Part shown: positions 12,475-24,044 of the stretch, piece by piece | How the letters are laid out: each line of letters opens with the position of its first letter | Numbering within the stretch: the first letter of the stretch is position 1 | From: Undaria pinnatifida | Lineage: Eukaryota; Sar; Phaeophyceae; Laminariales; Alariaceae | Direction: 5' to 3' | Assembly (NCBI GenBank): GCA_012845835.1 | Contig: JABAKD010000002.1 | Location: forward strand, 19,614,629-19,678,628 | DNA length: 64,000 nucleotides | Program-made: the position numbers and the translations under genes | The notes under the pieces: model-generated | Databases searched by the model: none | Told to the model about the DNA's origin: nothing | Seen by the model: the letters and a program-made list of their open reading frames with translations, nothing else

Positions 12475-13164
12475 AAATGTACCAGGTGAAGTATTTGGCG
12501 CAGCGTGGCTTACCATTCCAGTCAGTGCGGATTCATACCGCAAGAATTAAGCCGATCATATCTCCCGAAATGCGGCGCCCCTTGCTGCCCCGACGTCATC
12601 ATTCGATGGTCCTTTGCAAACAAGAAAATATACGACGGCATTTTGATTCATGGCATCCTTCCTCGTGACGAGCAGCCAAGAAACGTTCGTTAAAGAAAAA
12701 CGCTGGTTTTGGAGGGGAGCTATCGTAGAATCAGTCATGCTTCGTATTCGATTAGTAGTGCAAGCGTGACTATCCTACATGTAAATCGTTGTATATATGT
12801 TCTGCATTTATTTCACCAAACGCACTGTTTGTGCTGTTCAATTGTTTCTCGCGTACATGGAACTTTTAGCGTATTCCTAGGTGGATGTTCGGTTCAACCC
12901 ATTATAAGGGTATTAGCTAGAGCCCATCATGTTAGGAACATCATAACCTGGATCGATGACGAACATTCTCTTTCATTGACGCATGGGACACGGAGATTTA
13001 GTCTGATCGAGTCCGACGAAGGTTACTTTTACTGCGAGGGGGTAGTCTACCCGGTTGCAACTCTATGCGTGGCACCGTGCGTGCAAATTTTTGCGTTTGG
13101 GCGCTTCAAGCCAAACGACATGGTACAGAAGGGCTTCGGCAAGAACGGACGTCAGTTCCTGTAA
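12475..13164 (+). pseudogene. Unrecognised broken protein-like region
   Basis: Two neighbouring plus frames look protein-like rather than random. The first, about 12505-12693, includes WSFANKKIYDGILIHGILP. The second, in another frame and ending at 13164, includes YFYCEGVVYPVATLCV and RFKPNDMVQKGFGKNGRQFL. They are separated by a stop and a frame change, and no convincing intron joins them. I recognise no family. A decayed gene, possibly of viral or mobile origin, is an inference only. Confidence 0.3.
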
Positions 13165-14954
13165 TAACCCGGCGTTGTCTTACGGGCCAGTTAAAGTGAC
13201 AGCGCGCACTGGGTAGGACGTGAGTAGGTAGACTGACCTGCAAATAGTCTTGAATCATACTGCCTATTCGCTTAGCCGTGCGTGGTGTGATCCCACTTTT
13301 CATTTTCCTGCAACTGCGCTTGCCTTTCCCAGCTATGCCGTGAGGTTGTCGTAGACCCCATGTATGTTATGTAACGCGAGCTACACTTGCACTGAGATCC
13401 AATGCACAACGACTGAGTTAGCAGTAGGCACCATTGGGTTTCTGGCTTGAAGGGTTCGACCTCATGTTCGACACGCAACCCGTAATTGGGTTTTGCCAAT
13501 TTTTTTGTGACGCGTGACGGCCTTGTTTTGGTATCGAGTACCCCCAGAGAAGAAACGTCGCTTGCAGAGGGCGCTAAAGAATCCCTACGTATGATAGCCG
13601 AATATCGCTAAGGTTAAACTTGGTGGTTGCGCAATTCCTGGCTTGGGCGAACGATGTCATTGTGCTTTGGTGTGGATCCTTATTCGTCGCGATTGGAACT
13701 CGCCAACGAAAATAAAATATTTAAAATATCAATTTCGAGGCAGCTGATTCCTTTATTTAGGGGGAGGTCTTAAGCCAAAAAAGGGCTCTCCAGACCAATA
13801 TTCGAAAAACGGATTCGTTTGTTCGTATCCACTTAGTAACCCACACGACGGTCGCCTCAACGATTTTTCGATTTTCAAGGTTCATCGTCCTGGCACACCC
13901 CCAGACGAACATCACTGACCATCGCTCATCACCCTTTCAACACTCACGAAGTTTCAGCTCATTTAGCGCGGCCTGTGCCTAGTTGTTGTGCTGGTGTCGG
14001 CAACGTGTGCACCTTCTCAAGTTTGGAGGCGTCAAAACGCAGTCAATTTATACTAGTATATAGACTATGTCATTTCCCGTCTTTTTCCCTCACCGGCTCG
14101 AATGCTCCACTCACTATCCACGAGAATCACATTGCATGACCAAATATCGCTTAAATTAAGTGGGTCATTTGGAGCAGCACGAATGCTGGTTCATCGAGCT
14201 ATACGAATCAGCCCGTGCTGCTGGGGTAGGGGATGTCTTTCTCGTTCTCTCCTAGAGGCTATATGCTTTGCTGACTCGTTCACATTTCCTGCTTTTCGTA
14301 TTCAGTACGCTGCTTGCAGTATAGAGTCAGCAATCTGCGTTATTGCACACATTCATCCATCTAGTTATTTCCCCTTTCTTTGGTGTCCTGCATATTGTGG
14401 TGTATCACCCCTACTTATTTTGTCCACCGCCGCAAACAGAACAACTCTCTAAAGGACAAGCACGGCGACAAATACAGTCGGCACGCAATTCAGGCGGCAG
14501 GCCGATTTGTCCCCCGAAATGCGAGGCAGCGTAGCCATCGTTGTGAGTTTTTGTCCAAAGGTCTGTCTCACGTGATGGTGCGCCTGTCAGGTTTTCAGTG
14601 GGGCAGTGCTCTCCATGGTTCTGTTATTTCGTTCGTTCGATATGCTCCAGAATGAAACAATGGTGCATGTCAAGGGAAGCAGTTTTGCTCTGCAGTTTTT
14701 GCTGTCTGACAATTTAAGTGCAGCTGGAGCTCTCCAACAGCGAGAACGCCAACTTAGAATACGGTACAAACATCCTGCATTAAAAACACGTGAATGAGGC
14801 ACCAGAAATACGCGTTGCCGTTCAGTGCTTTTCGCAGTTAATTGTGCCTATCGCCACGGAGAAGGTTTCCTGAATTTCTTCCTCACCACGGGCCCCACCT
14901 TTGTTGCCTGCTTTTCCGCGCCTGTTGTCGGCGGTGTTGATGGTGATGGTGTGG

Positions 14955-14989
<35 letters not shown>

Positions 14990-15597
14990 CCGTATATACT
15001 CGTCGACCAGCCTGGGGTCTTCCACAACGCAGACCTTGAGGTGAGAGGACACGAGTTATTTCTGCTTGTCATGTCCGACTCGATGCGCTGTGTTTCCTAC
15101 TGACGTCAAAGTGAGAGGTCCGTACCTCTTGCAATATCACACCATATGTTGTACGAACACCCGGACAAGCCGAAAAGTGCCGGAATGGTTCCATGACGTA
15201 GCTAATGCATAGGTGTCGACTGCACGTCTACCATGACCACGGTACATTTCCGTGAAGAGCCTATTGTTTACCTGGAAGTGGTTAAACTTCTTTCGCAGGG
15301 CAGTCTCTCTTTCAATTGTGAACACGAATGAGCATCGTTAGGAACAACAACAGCGAGGAAACGCGAGCTTTAGAGGCTGCGCAGTATGAAGTACACGTCC
15401 CGTCTCACGCCCGCCGAGTTAAGTAATCGACACAGTAAACCGGCTAAATTTGCTGCTAGAAAGCTTGGAATGACATCGCAGGTTGCGTTTTCAGCGAATT
15501 CACGACGTTAGACGTTGTGATTACGCGTAACGTGTTCAGAGAACACGACTTGGACTTGTGTGTCTGGGTAAACACGGCGCGGGGTCGAGATTCCCCA
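13165..15597. other. Unassigned DNA with a weak exon candidate and a TA microsatellite
   Basis: At about 14,652-14,755 (+) a frame follows a GCTCCAG acceptor-like site and reads VHVKGSSFALQFLLSDNLSA and ALQQRERQLRI. No donor of good quality closes it. A (TA)n run lies at about 14,957-14,984. Nothing else is supported. Confidence 0.35.
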
Positions 15598-15598
15598 G

Positions 15599-15738
15599 CG
15601 CTGAAACGCAAGAGCCCAGAGGTGCAATAGATTGCGAGCTCAACTGGGGTAACTCGTATTATCAAGCCTACCCTATGCGTTTCGAGCCAATCGAATGGTT
15701 CAATCCAAACATTGACATACACATCCGGCGCATTCACG
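15599..15738 (+). CDS. Candidate internal exon, unknown protein
   Basis: After TTCCCCAG the frame reads GAIDCELNWGNSYYQAYPM, then EPIEWFNPNIDIHIRRIHG. It stops in phase 1 at a perfect GTAAGT donor. The amino-acid pattern looks coding, but no partner exon in matching phase was found and no family is recognised. The donor is duplicated 145 bases downstream by a tandem repeat. Confidence 0.4.
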
Positions 15739-16009
15739 GTAAGTCCCGAGATTCAACGACGAGTGGACCTCATCAATCACGCATGTTACGCATCACAGTT
15801 GTAGGCGATATGGGCAGCAGTATGCAGAGTGACCCCCTTAACCTTGACGGTCTGCTACCACATACACATCCGGCGCATTCACGGTAAGTCCCGAGATTCA
15901 ACGACGAGTGGACCTCATCAATCACGCATGTTACGCATCACAGTTGTAGGCGATATGGGCAGCAGTATGCAGAGTGACCCCCTTAACCTTGACGGTCTGC
16001 TACCACATA
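15715..16009. repeat. Tandem duplication, 145 bp unit, two copies
   Basis: The copies are 15715-15859 and 15860-16004, with a few further bases of a third start, and appear identical by eye. Each contains CATTCACGGTAAGT, a consensus splice donor. The unit length is not a multiple of three. Perfect identity suggests a very recent duplication. Confidence 0.95.
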
Positions 16010-16124
16010 TCGTAAAAAGGCAGGTCGCTGCTCACTAGCATCGTTCCCCCGACAAAAGGTGTATAGGTATTCGTAGAATGGCTGCATCTAATAGGATACA
16101 TCGACGAGCCATGCCACGGACTCC

Positions 16125-17775
16125 ATGAGCTCGCAAGGAAACGCCGTTCGACGGGGTTGGCGGCGACACGATATGTTTGTAAGCAGCAGTAATATCCTAG
16201 TACGCGAACCTAAAACACGTATTATTATGCCGAATAACTCCCGTTCGTGCTGTATTTCTCCAGCCATTCACTTGTTGTCGGTTGTCCTGTGCTCCGTCTC
16301 CCGGCGTGCAGGGAAAAGAGGTCGAAGCCATAATTTCTCTCAAGCGCCGAACGTCCGTCAAACCCGACGAGGAGTCGACTACAGCCGCCAAGAACGAACC
16401 GCCGCGCTTGCCTCGGAGTACCGGATTTTCTGTCTTTGCCCGCGAAGCCGCCGTCGCCAGCGCGTTTGCTGCACTTGTTGCCAGTGGCTCCCGCGCCCAC
16501 AACAGGGTACCACCACCACCTACTACAAGGTCTTCTTACACCTCGAGCACTTTACTGCCCCCCTCCTCGATGACAATCGATGCACAGTCTCGCGTAGCTG
16601 TGACACCTACAAATGCCGACATCCATGGATACGCTAGAGGTTCTCGCGCTTTGGCGACCGGCAAAAACGACTGCGACGTTGAGTGTAGGCATGGCTGGTG
16701 CTCCTTTGACGCGCGCGGCACAAACGATGCCAATTGTGTGCCTTCGGTATCTTGCACTACGCGCAACAGTAATGGCACGGTCGACCGTAGCGGGTTTCGG
16801 GAGGACAACGTTGGTGGGAGTAGCGATCGCCCGAGCGACGGCGCTTCGAATTCGGGTGCTTCTCCGGCCAAACGCAAACTCGGTGAGCACTTCGAAGATG
16901 GTGCAGTTGCAAACGAAGGACTGGAAACCAAGCGGGTTTGCCGCCACCGCGGTTGTTACTGCTCAAACATGACCGGTCTTCGGAGCAACGGGTCCCACAG
17001 GGCTGTGGTCTCTGGGGGCAGCGACGGCAACACTCGTGCTGCCGGCGAAGAAGCGTCACGTCAGCTGCTCAGTCTCGCCAAGACTAAGCTCCAGCAGCAT
17101 CCCCGTGCTCTGCTCGAAGATCGTGCCCATCTCGGAGTACCAGGTCCCAGCCGCGAAGACAGGTCAGGCTTCGTGTTCGGGTATGACCATGGTCGCGACG
17201 GTGTTCGCCCTGGGGCCCCGTCCTCCTCACGAAAGTCGATATTTTCGGCCATCCTCCCACTCTCCGGGCTGGCGTGGCGTGTACAACCGGTCACGCCCTG
17301 CACCGAACCCACTGCCTTTGTCGAGCCGCCTTCGACCGGAGGGTGCAGTCTCGGGCCGGAGATGGTCATGGCGGTGGCGACGGGACGGTCACTGGGGACC
17401 GGCAGCTTCCTACGCGGCACCTGCGCCAACCTAGACTTCTCCGCGCACCCAGACCGATCGTTTGCACCTGAGAAGGTGGTCAACACTACCCCGGCAGTCG
17501 GTCGCGGCACGAGCATGAGCAGCACAATCGAGGGAATTGGTGGTAACCGGGGCGTATTTTGCAGCGAGGTTCGGGGAAGCACAATCTCCCCTTTCGGTGC
17601 CGAGGTGACCTTCGGTCCCTTCTGCGCTGTTGAGGGTGACGTTAGTCCGGACTGCCTCGACGAGTGCTTCTTGAGAGAACGCGTTTCGTCGGCGCCTAAC
17701 CAGGAGAGCCTTACCGAGCTTGGAAATGGAGGCAACGACTTTGGCGTCGGGTTGTTCCATGATTACAGCTGCTGA
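16125..17775 (+). CDS. Hypothetical protein, probable two-exon gene
   Basis: The second exon is a 488-codon stretch free of stops until TGA at 17773-17775, far longer than chance allows. It begins at 16312 after a pyrimidine-rich tract ending GGCGTGCAG. A short first exon, ATG at 16125 to 16178 before GTAAGC, joins it in phase 0 across a 133 bp intron and gives about 505 residues. The protein is rich in Ser, Gly, Arg and Ala and looks largely disordered. It has a basic stretch, SPAKRKLGEHFEDG, that could act as a nuclear signal, and a cysteine-rich patch, CRHRGCYC. No family is recognised. A 224-codon minus frame overlaps but is shorter. A start inside exon 2 at the ATG at 16570 is also possible. 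It could instead be the C-terminal part of a longer gene, such as the HSF-type gene, but no linking exon was found. Confidence 0.55.
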
Positions 17776-19810
17776 TGCCAACCGAAGTGTGATCTCCCAG
17801 AATGATGACCGTCGTTCGTTTGAGTGTGTGTATTCTGCTTTGATGCATCATGACTGGTCGGGTATTTTAGGAAAATACAGCACGAGTGCGCACGCACAAC
17901 GCGTCAAAACCCGGCGATGATTGTGAGACGTCCGTAATAGAAGGAGGTAAAATGGACGTAGTGCGTCCACGTATTCACGACTTTTCGTTCGTTAGAACTC
18001 CGTTTTCTGCCTGGTACGTGGTTAATCATCATGCACTAACAAGTCATAATCGAGAGAGAAGAATTAGCAGAAAAGATCGGTTTGCGAGTTGAAACACGCG
18101 TGGCAAGTGGGTTGCCGCGTAATGAATCGAACCGCGCTGGGCTGAGACACAAGGGCGAAAGACTTGGGGGTTTCCAGTTGAATTTATCAAAGCTTGAACA
18201 AAGTCATGTATTGTGCTGCGTATAATATTTGGTCTCGCCTGGAACGCGTTTGGCACGCGGGGCGTCATGGAATCATATGCCAGCACTAGAACAGCTCCCA
18301 GCTTACCTCGGTACACTCAAAGTGTACCGTAGGCAAGTTACGAGTTTGCTCTCTATGTGACGACAACATAGATGTTATGTGTGAGGTAGGACTTTTGTGC
18401 TCACATCAAGGTTTGAAGGCAAGGAGGGAGGGGGGAGAGGGGGGAGGGGATCGAGGTAGCGAGGGTGTTCACCTTTATAGCGCCGACTTCACGCCATGAT
18501 CGGTCACGCGTCATCGCTATGGCGGGAGAAATGTGTCGTTCCTGTATTGTGCTAGGGTGAGCTGTGTTTTGAGTCTTGTCCGGAAGCTCATAAGGAAATA
18601 TTTCCTTGAGGAGTACTGACGTCAGGGGGGGAGTGGTGAGAACACAGTAGTTGTCTTTTGTTGGGTATAAAGATGCACACCGTTTACTTCGTACCGACGC
18701 GATGTCAGGATTTGGGTACATAGGTCAACACAAAAGGCCGGTTTACATGTGGTTTACGCATGAGCAGCAATACTATAGCACTAGTGAAGTGTGAAACAGG
18801 AAGCAGATCGGAGTGGATTGGCGTTCGAACCCCTCCGGAAATCGGTGGTGTTTAACGCACTCGGAGTTTGGTCGGGGATAGGTAGCGACTCGACAAACAT
18901 TGTGCGTGGATGACAACATTATTATGGGGATGTAATCCGTGGAGGAGCCTCCTGCATCGTTGGTGATGTCGCGTTGAATGAATCTCGATATATTACCCGG
19001 CTCCGCTTCTGCGGCCAATGTTGTCGATGTGCATACCCTCTCGTAGAAATAAAAAGGAGGTGCTAAAGAGAAAACATGGTTAAAGTAGGCGCCAGATATA
19101 TTTGAGTGAGAGGATATTTCTACGGGTACAGTATCTCGGTGTATTAGCAATTTATTGTGCCGTGTTCGAGTGAAGAGATGGACACTATTGTGGCCTAGTG
19201 ACTTCGTAGTGGTTATGGGGGAAATTTTGCACGTTTGAGCAATACTGGAAATAGATTAAGTGCGTATGCAGATTGTGTCTTCGAGGTACGAGATGGCTCT
19301 TCAGCTTCCATGACACGGTCTTTTCGCAGGTTCGCGGCTAGGGTGAAGGGACCGACGTTGTCTCCCGTTGCCATTAGGAACATGCGTTTTATGTTTGGCG
19401 AGGTTCTGTATGGTAGAAAACTGGTTCGTTAGACGAAGGACTCCTCTCTGCTGACTGGCGCTCTGGCATCGCTGTGTAGTAGCTGCTGAACGATTCGTGG
19501 TAAAGTAGAGATTGCGAGCATGGCTGGAGGTTTTGAGTCTGTGGGTGCGTTGGCACACCCGAACCAATGACGCCGTGGTTCTTGGCACAGCATCCTAGGT
19601 TATAGGTGTTCGCGGTATTTTCTGCCTCATGTACACACGTAGCGATCTGAGCTATGGTGTTTTGGTTGGGCCCATTATGTAGATGAGTGCATGCAGTACG
19701 AACTATTCGTGGTGGTGACTCGAACAACAGCAAACCGTTGAACCATTGCGCGAGAGTTTGACAGGCACATACACGGTCGATGTAAACAACAGCTCCATCC
19801 GTTAAACGTT
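17776..19810. other. Unassigned stretch
   Basis: No exon with convincing splice sites and no repeat was found. A 125-codon minus frame at 18773-19150 shows no domain. Confidence 0.4.
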
Positions 19811-19955
19811 ATGCACGTTCTTTGCGCCCGAAGATGGTGTGAGGGACCGGAGGACGCTATTCACAAAGGAATCACTGTCACGGCTCTGTCATCATCTGCC
19901 TGTAAGCGGAAACGTACTGTGAGTACTATTATTGGTGATATCTCCGCGTGGGTCT

Positions 19956-20200
19956 CTTGCAGGGCGGCTGCTGAATTGCGCGAGATAGCCCGCAGGAGGC
20001 CAGCGCTACCAGTCGGGGTTAGCCGACAGGGTTCATTAGCTTCAGCTCAGGAGAAGTAGTGAAGAAAGAATTGGAGCTCCGACGCCGGGTGTTGTGTTGA
20101 TTTTCCGTGGCGTCCAACAGAACATGACTGCAGATTAGGCGAGAGGAGGAGAAAGAGTGCTTGGAGCACGCTTGTCACAGCTCAAAACTAAACTGAAAAC
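19956..20200 (+). repeat. Protein-like direct repeat, copy 1
   Basis: Following TCTCTTGCAG (acceptor-like) the frame reads AAELREIARRRPALPVGVSR. About 70 bases on, in another frame, it reads GAPTPGVVLIFRGVQQ. Both pieces recur in altered form at 22,080-22,375, and the differences look like amino-acid-conserving changes. This suggests paralogous exons of one unrecognised gene. Confidence 0.5.
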
Positions 20201-21756
20201 GAAGACCCACGGCAAACAACAGGAACTCGAAGACCCGTGATTTGTTAAGTATTTTCGGAGAAAGGCTGTGAGGTGTCGCACAATATTTTGCTGTGGAATC
20301 CGTATAGTAGATGCAAGGTATGTTTTCATCGGGGATTTGTATATTTCCGTAGCTGCCGTGACGAACCGACGTTTCGACGACCGAGGTGAACGTCTCAACT
20401 CTGCCCTCTCGCCGGTGGAGATAATTCGAGTTTTTCAACCATGATCATGAGTGCTGTTTATCTTACCTAACTGCCGAAGATGTGACAAGCCTCAGACTCT
20501 CGATCATGACCTTCGTTCGTCGGACTATTTTTAGGGTTCCCGATAACATATACGAAACGACATTTTAATCGTGCTGCATATCTGTTAGAAGACAAGCCAG
20601 CCATTATACAATCACTCTGTTCTTCTCGATGGACGTGACCATAATGGTTTACGCTGTATACCCCACTTTCGAGATGGACTGCCCAGTATTGAACAATTTA
20701 TTAAGGATCAGTTTATCGTTCAACAATTTAATACAAACAACTACTAGCAGAAAACGTGTGGTGCTGTTACAAAACTCATATTACCGTAAAAAAAAATGGC
20801 GTAACCCCCGGCGATACAGGTGCCGTCCTGGCGATACAGATGACGACAATCCAGCGATGCCAGAAACGATGCTCACGCAGGCCCAAACGTTTCGATTATG
20901 TTCAGCGATCCCAGAAACGATTCCAGGGACAGCCCTACGCATTTTTGATGTTCCGCGACCCCAGAAGCGATATCCTCGTATTCCTAAACAATGGTGATGT
21001 ACAGCAACCCCAAAACAACGCGTTGTTCCAGCAGCTCTAAACGATCGACGATACAGCAATAATTCCGGAAGTCTTTCTTCCCCGGGCAAGTAATCCGACA
21101 ATTGCTAAGCGCCACCTGGTTCCCAATGACACTTCGGTGGCCCCACGTTGCTATTGCAACGAGTACGGAAGCCCTGGCAGTCTGGCAGTGCCAACAAAAT
21201 CAGCGCTGCAGCGATCCCGCACGTTGTCACTCCGGCAATTCCAAGCCTGGAGCGCTCCCGCGAAACATCTTGTCGGCGACCTCTCGTTGAGGCAACGTGG
21301 TGGCACTTGGGAACAGATTTTTTTCACGAGAAAAAATATGAAGCCTCCAATGTTGTGGCGGTGGTCGACGTGGCCTGTATTATTTTATTAAGGCCTGGAC
21401 GTTGAACAGGCAGCGGTCGTTGTTGCACCAGTCTTCGAAATGACTGAGCTTCGTGCCGCTGAAACACCTAGTACCTCTCAATCAAGGCGTTGGCAAGGCT
21501 GCTATTCCCGTTGAAATCTCCCATGTTTAATCAATTCCTCTGATACGTGGTAGCAGGCCTATTCGCCTGCAATCGATTCGAATATTTACGCTCAGCACCA
21601 TAGCAGCAGCAGTTTCGAACCAGACCGTCACACCCGAAGGCAATGCTGCGAGGTTTACCCGCTTTTCCAGGGCTCAGTCCGGAATATGCACGGTTAGACT
21701 AGTAGTGTACTGTTATTTTTAGTACTTTAGTACCTCACAACAGCCTATCCAGATGA
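20201..21756. other. Unassigned stretch with short imperfect repeats
   Basis: Words related to AGCGATCCCAGAAACGAT recur at about 20,855-20,965 and near 21,205. No gene is supported. Confidence 0.35.
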
Positions 21757-21960
21757 CGACGATCGTGGCAGCCCTACGGAGAGTCGTTGTTGGTGCCCAT
21801 CACAGCAGGAACCCCAAGTAATGATAATCCTGGCAGCTCTGTGGATAACTCGTGCGTGTTGTTCTTCGCAGCGCACAGTTCTCTGGCTAACAGTTTGTCT
21901 TTGCTCGCAGCAGCAGGTCTAGAAGACGACGATCCTGGCAGCACCGTAGAAAATCTTACA
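21757..21960 (+). repeat. Short protein-like repeats of a DDDPGS-type motif
   Basis: The plus strand encodes similar acidic motifs at about 21,760 (DDDRGS), 21,815 (NDNPGSSVDNS) and 21,925 (EDDDPGSTVENL). A looser relative, DDDNPAMPETM, lies near 20,840. They could be exons of a repetitive protein or a decaying microsatellite-like coding region. No family is recognised. Confidence 0.3.
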
Positions 21961-22079
21961 GCAGACGCAGCAGCTGGGGTCTCAATCGTAGTCTTCACCC
22001 GATGATCCTGACGGCTTGCTCGTCTGCGGTGATATTGCAATTCGAGGCTCATAACCTACAAGCGGGATTTCCGCATGAC

Positions 22080-22375
22080 GCGTTGTAGTGCGGTTGCTGC
22101 ATTGCGTCAGATAGCTCACAGGAGGCAAGCATTGCCAATCGGGCTTAGCCGACCGTTTGTATTTATTAAGGCGATGATGAAATAAATGGCGCTCCAAGAC
22201 CAGGTATGGTGTTGTTGATTACCGGTGATTTCCAAGAGGACAGGATGAGGTCAAGAAGAAGAGAAGTGACAAGAGTATGCGACGGTCGAAACAAAGCAAA
22301 AAACGGAAACCCTACAGACAAGACGAAAAGCGGAAGGCCTGCGGCCCTCGTTGGGATTCCCGACATTCTGAAATA
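22080..22375 (+). repeat. Protein-like direct repeat, copy 2
   Basis: This is the partner of 19,956-20,200. It reads AALRQIAHRRQALPIGLSR, then in a second frame GAPRPGMVLLITGDF, and continues open to a stop at about 22,375. It lies just upstream of the Fanzor/TnpB relic, and a link between the two is possible but unproven. Confidence 0.5.
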
Positions 22376-22528
22376 CTGATCTACCAAACGACCATTTGAT
22401 TTGTGCCCCATATCTGCTATATCGCTAAATCAGTATTTGGCGTACGGCATTCCCGATATCTCGTACTTGCGCGGTGGTAGAGAATAACATTTCCATTGCA
22501 TGCATCACCAGTCCAAGACTTTCAGTAA

Positions 22529-22870
22529 ATCCTGTCAGACAAAATAGCTATGATATCCGGTGTACGAACAGCGAGGCGGCTTTTCGCCGGACTGTCTGCT
22601 TGCAGCGTAGAGTTCAGGGAGGTGAACGAGGACTACACCTCCAAGCTGTGCTCGACGTGCCATTACATGCTCGAGCTGATGCGGGACCAGCGCAACAAAC
22701 CGATCCACGCCGTACACCATTGTGTCACAACGAGCTGTGTACGCGTGGGACGTCGGGATGTCAACGCCCGTCGCAGCACCTTTGTCGTTTTCACCCACGA
22801 GTACTCGCACCGGGGTCAGAGCCTCGAGAATTTTACGCGCAGGTGCCAACAAGCCACACACGTGCAGTAG
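22529..22870 (+). pseudogene. Fanzor/TnpB-type nuclease C-terminal relic (zinc ribbon plus RuvC-III)
   Basis: The frame 22529-22870 contains VNEDYTSKLCSTCHY, then HHCVTTSC, then GRRDVNARRST. This is the layout of the OrfB/TnpB zinc-ribbon domain: E..TSK.C..C, a second cysteine pair (here C-x4-C), and a closing RDVNA motif carrying the last RuvC aspartate. The four cysteines and the aspartate are all present. TnpB and its eukaryotic relatives, Fanzors, are RNA-guided DNA nucleases encoded by transposons; Fanzors have been described in brown algae and their large DNA viruses. A stop lies at 22526-22528 and no RuvC-I or RuvC-II region was found upstream, so only the C-terminal part is visible. 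It may be the last exon of a gene or a truncated relic. A possible acceptor, CCTGTCAG, sits at 22532-22539. Confidence 0.75.
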
Positions 22871-23975
22871 ACAACATATTCGGTCGTAGCATGCCACACT
22901 AGTTCAGGTTAGCTGCAATGAGGGTGGAGGAAGTGCTCGAAGGGTCAGACGGAACAGGTAAGAGTGGTTTTCCACTTTCTTCACAAAGAGTTAGTTTTAT
23001 TACTTTTGCATATTTACAAAATACGCCCTACGTGTGACGCGTGAGGACCTGCTTAGTGTGTATCAACCGTAACCGTAATATGAAATGTGCTTGATTATCT
23101 TGATAGACCAAGCGCGGCAGGTGTAACGTGTAATGTACGTTTGGTACACCCCCATATTGGTATATTTCTATCATTATTTAACAAAACGGTGGTACTTGTG
23201 TAGAGTGTTCGCGACGACTCCACTCACTCAGGCGCTGCTCCTTCCTCCCCTCGTACCGCCTCACACCGCCAACCATTTTTTTCCTCCCGTTGCTCAAATA
23301 CTTGGTTCGACCCCGCTCACCTTTTTGCATGCCACATCTTACGAGTACAACTTCTAAACACCAACTCCCCACAACTTCAACAACCATCGCCACTACCATC
23401 GCCACGGCCACCGCCACAATCGCAACCGACATCTTGGACGGTGCCAAACGTTGCGGAGAACCGTTTCACGGGACAAAACGCGACTCACGACGACCGCGGG
23501 GGGGGCGCTGCGCAAAACCAGGCGGTGTGCTCGAAATGTCGTGCAACTCCCCGCAGGACAACGCCACCGACTCTCCGCCCCCCCGCGCCCAACTCGCTCC
23601 CTGCTCCCCCGGCTACGGGCGGCGAGAGCTGCTCGTAGCCCCCCACATCATAAACCAATGCAGGTGACTTCCCCATGTGAAATCCGGGGGCGTTGCAGTG
23701 GTGATCATACCAAATCAACGCCCACAGACCCATCTTTAGCGGTAGTTCGTGCTGGAAACCCCGAAGCGGGCGCTATTATGCCAACTATTCTTCTATGTCA
23801 AACAATAGAAAACAGGACAGGACGACGCGGGAGGCTCCGTAGCGACACGGGAAGACGTACATACCCCCCACCCCCTTCCCCCGCCTCTAGGCCGTGTCTC
23901 CATCGCATATCAGATGCTGTCATTCGGCGGGGGGAAAGCTGGGACGGTGCTTATCCCCCCATGGTCTACCGCGCC
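22871..23975. other. Region just past the 3' end of the PsbP-family gene
   Basis: The minus-strand 3' untranslated region of the PsbP-family gene should begin at 23,975 and run leftward; no clear polyadenylation signal was seen. Several GC-rich plus-strand frames at 23,290-24,095 overlap each other in different phases and antisense to the gene's last exon. They have no domain and are treated as shadows. Confidence 0.45.
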
Positions 23976-24044
23976 TTAGCTTCGGTTAAAGGCGAAAGAG
24001 CTCGGGTCGGGAGTCTTCTGCGCCACGTCGGCGCGGTAGCTCTC
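23976..24044 (-). CDS. PsbP-family gene, exon 8 (last)
   Basis: 69 bases after TTGAAATTCAG. It encodes [12 protein letters not shown] and [10 protein letters not shown], then TAA at 23976-23978. The ESYRA start continues the C-terminal helix of exon 7. Confidence 0.9.
   Translation of the reverse strand, partial: ESYRADVAQKTPDPSSFAFNRS

Noticed and set aside
13086-13164. Possible third HSF exon (FAFGRFKPND...)
   Set aside because: There is no AG acceptor at the required place and the L..YGF motif is not present.
17061-17735. 224-codon minus frame
   Set aside because: It lies inside the longer 488-codon plus frame, which has a better-defined start and acceptor.
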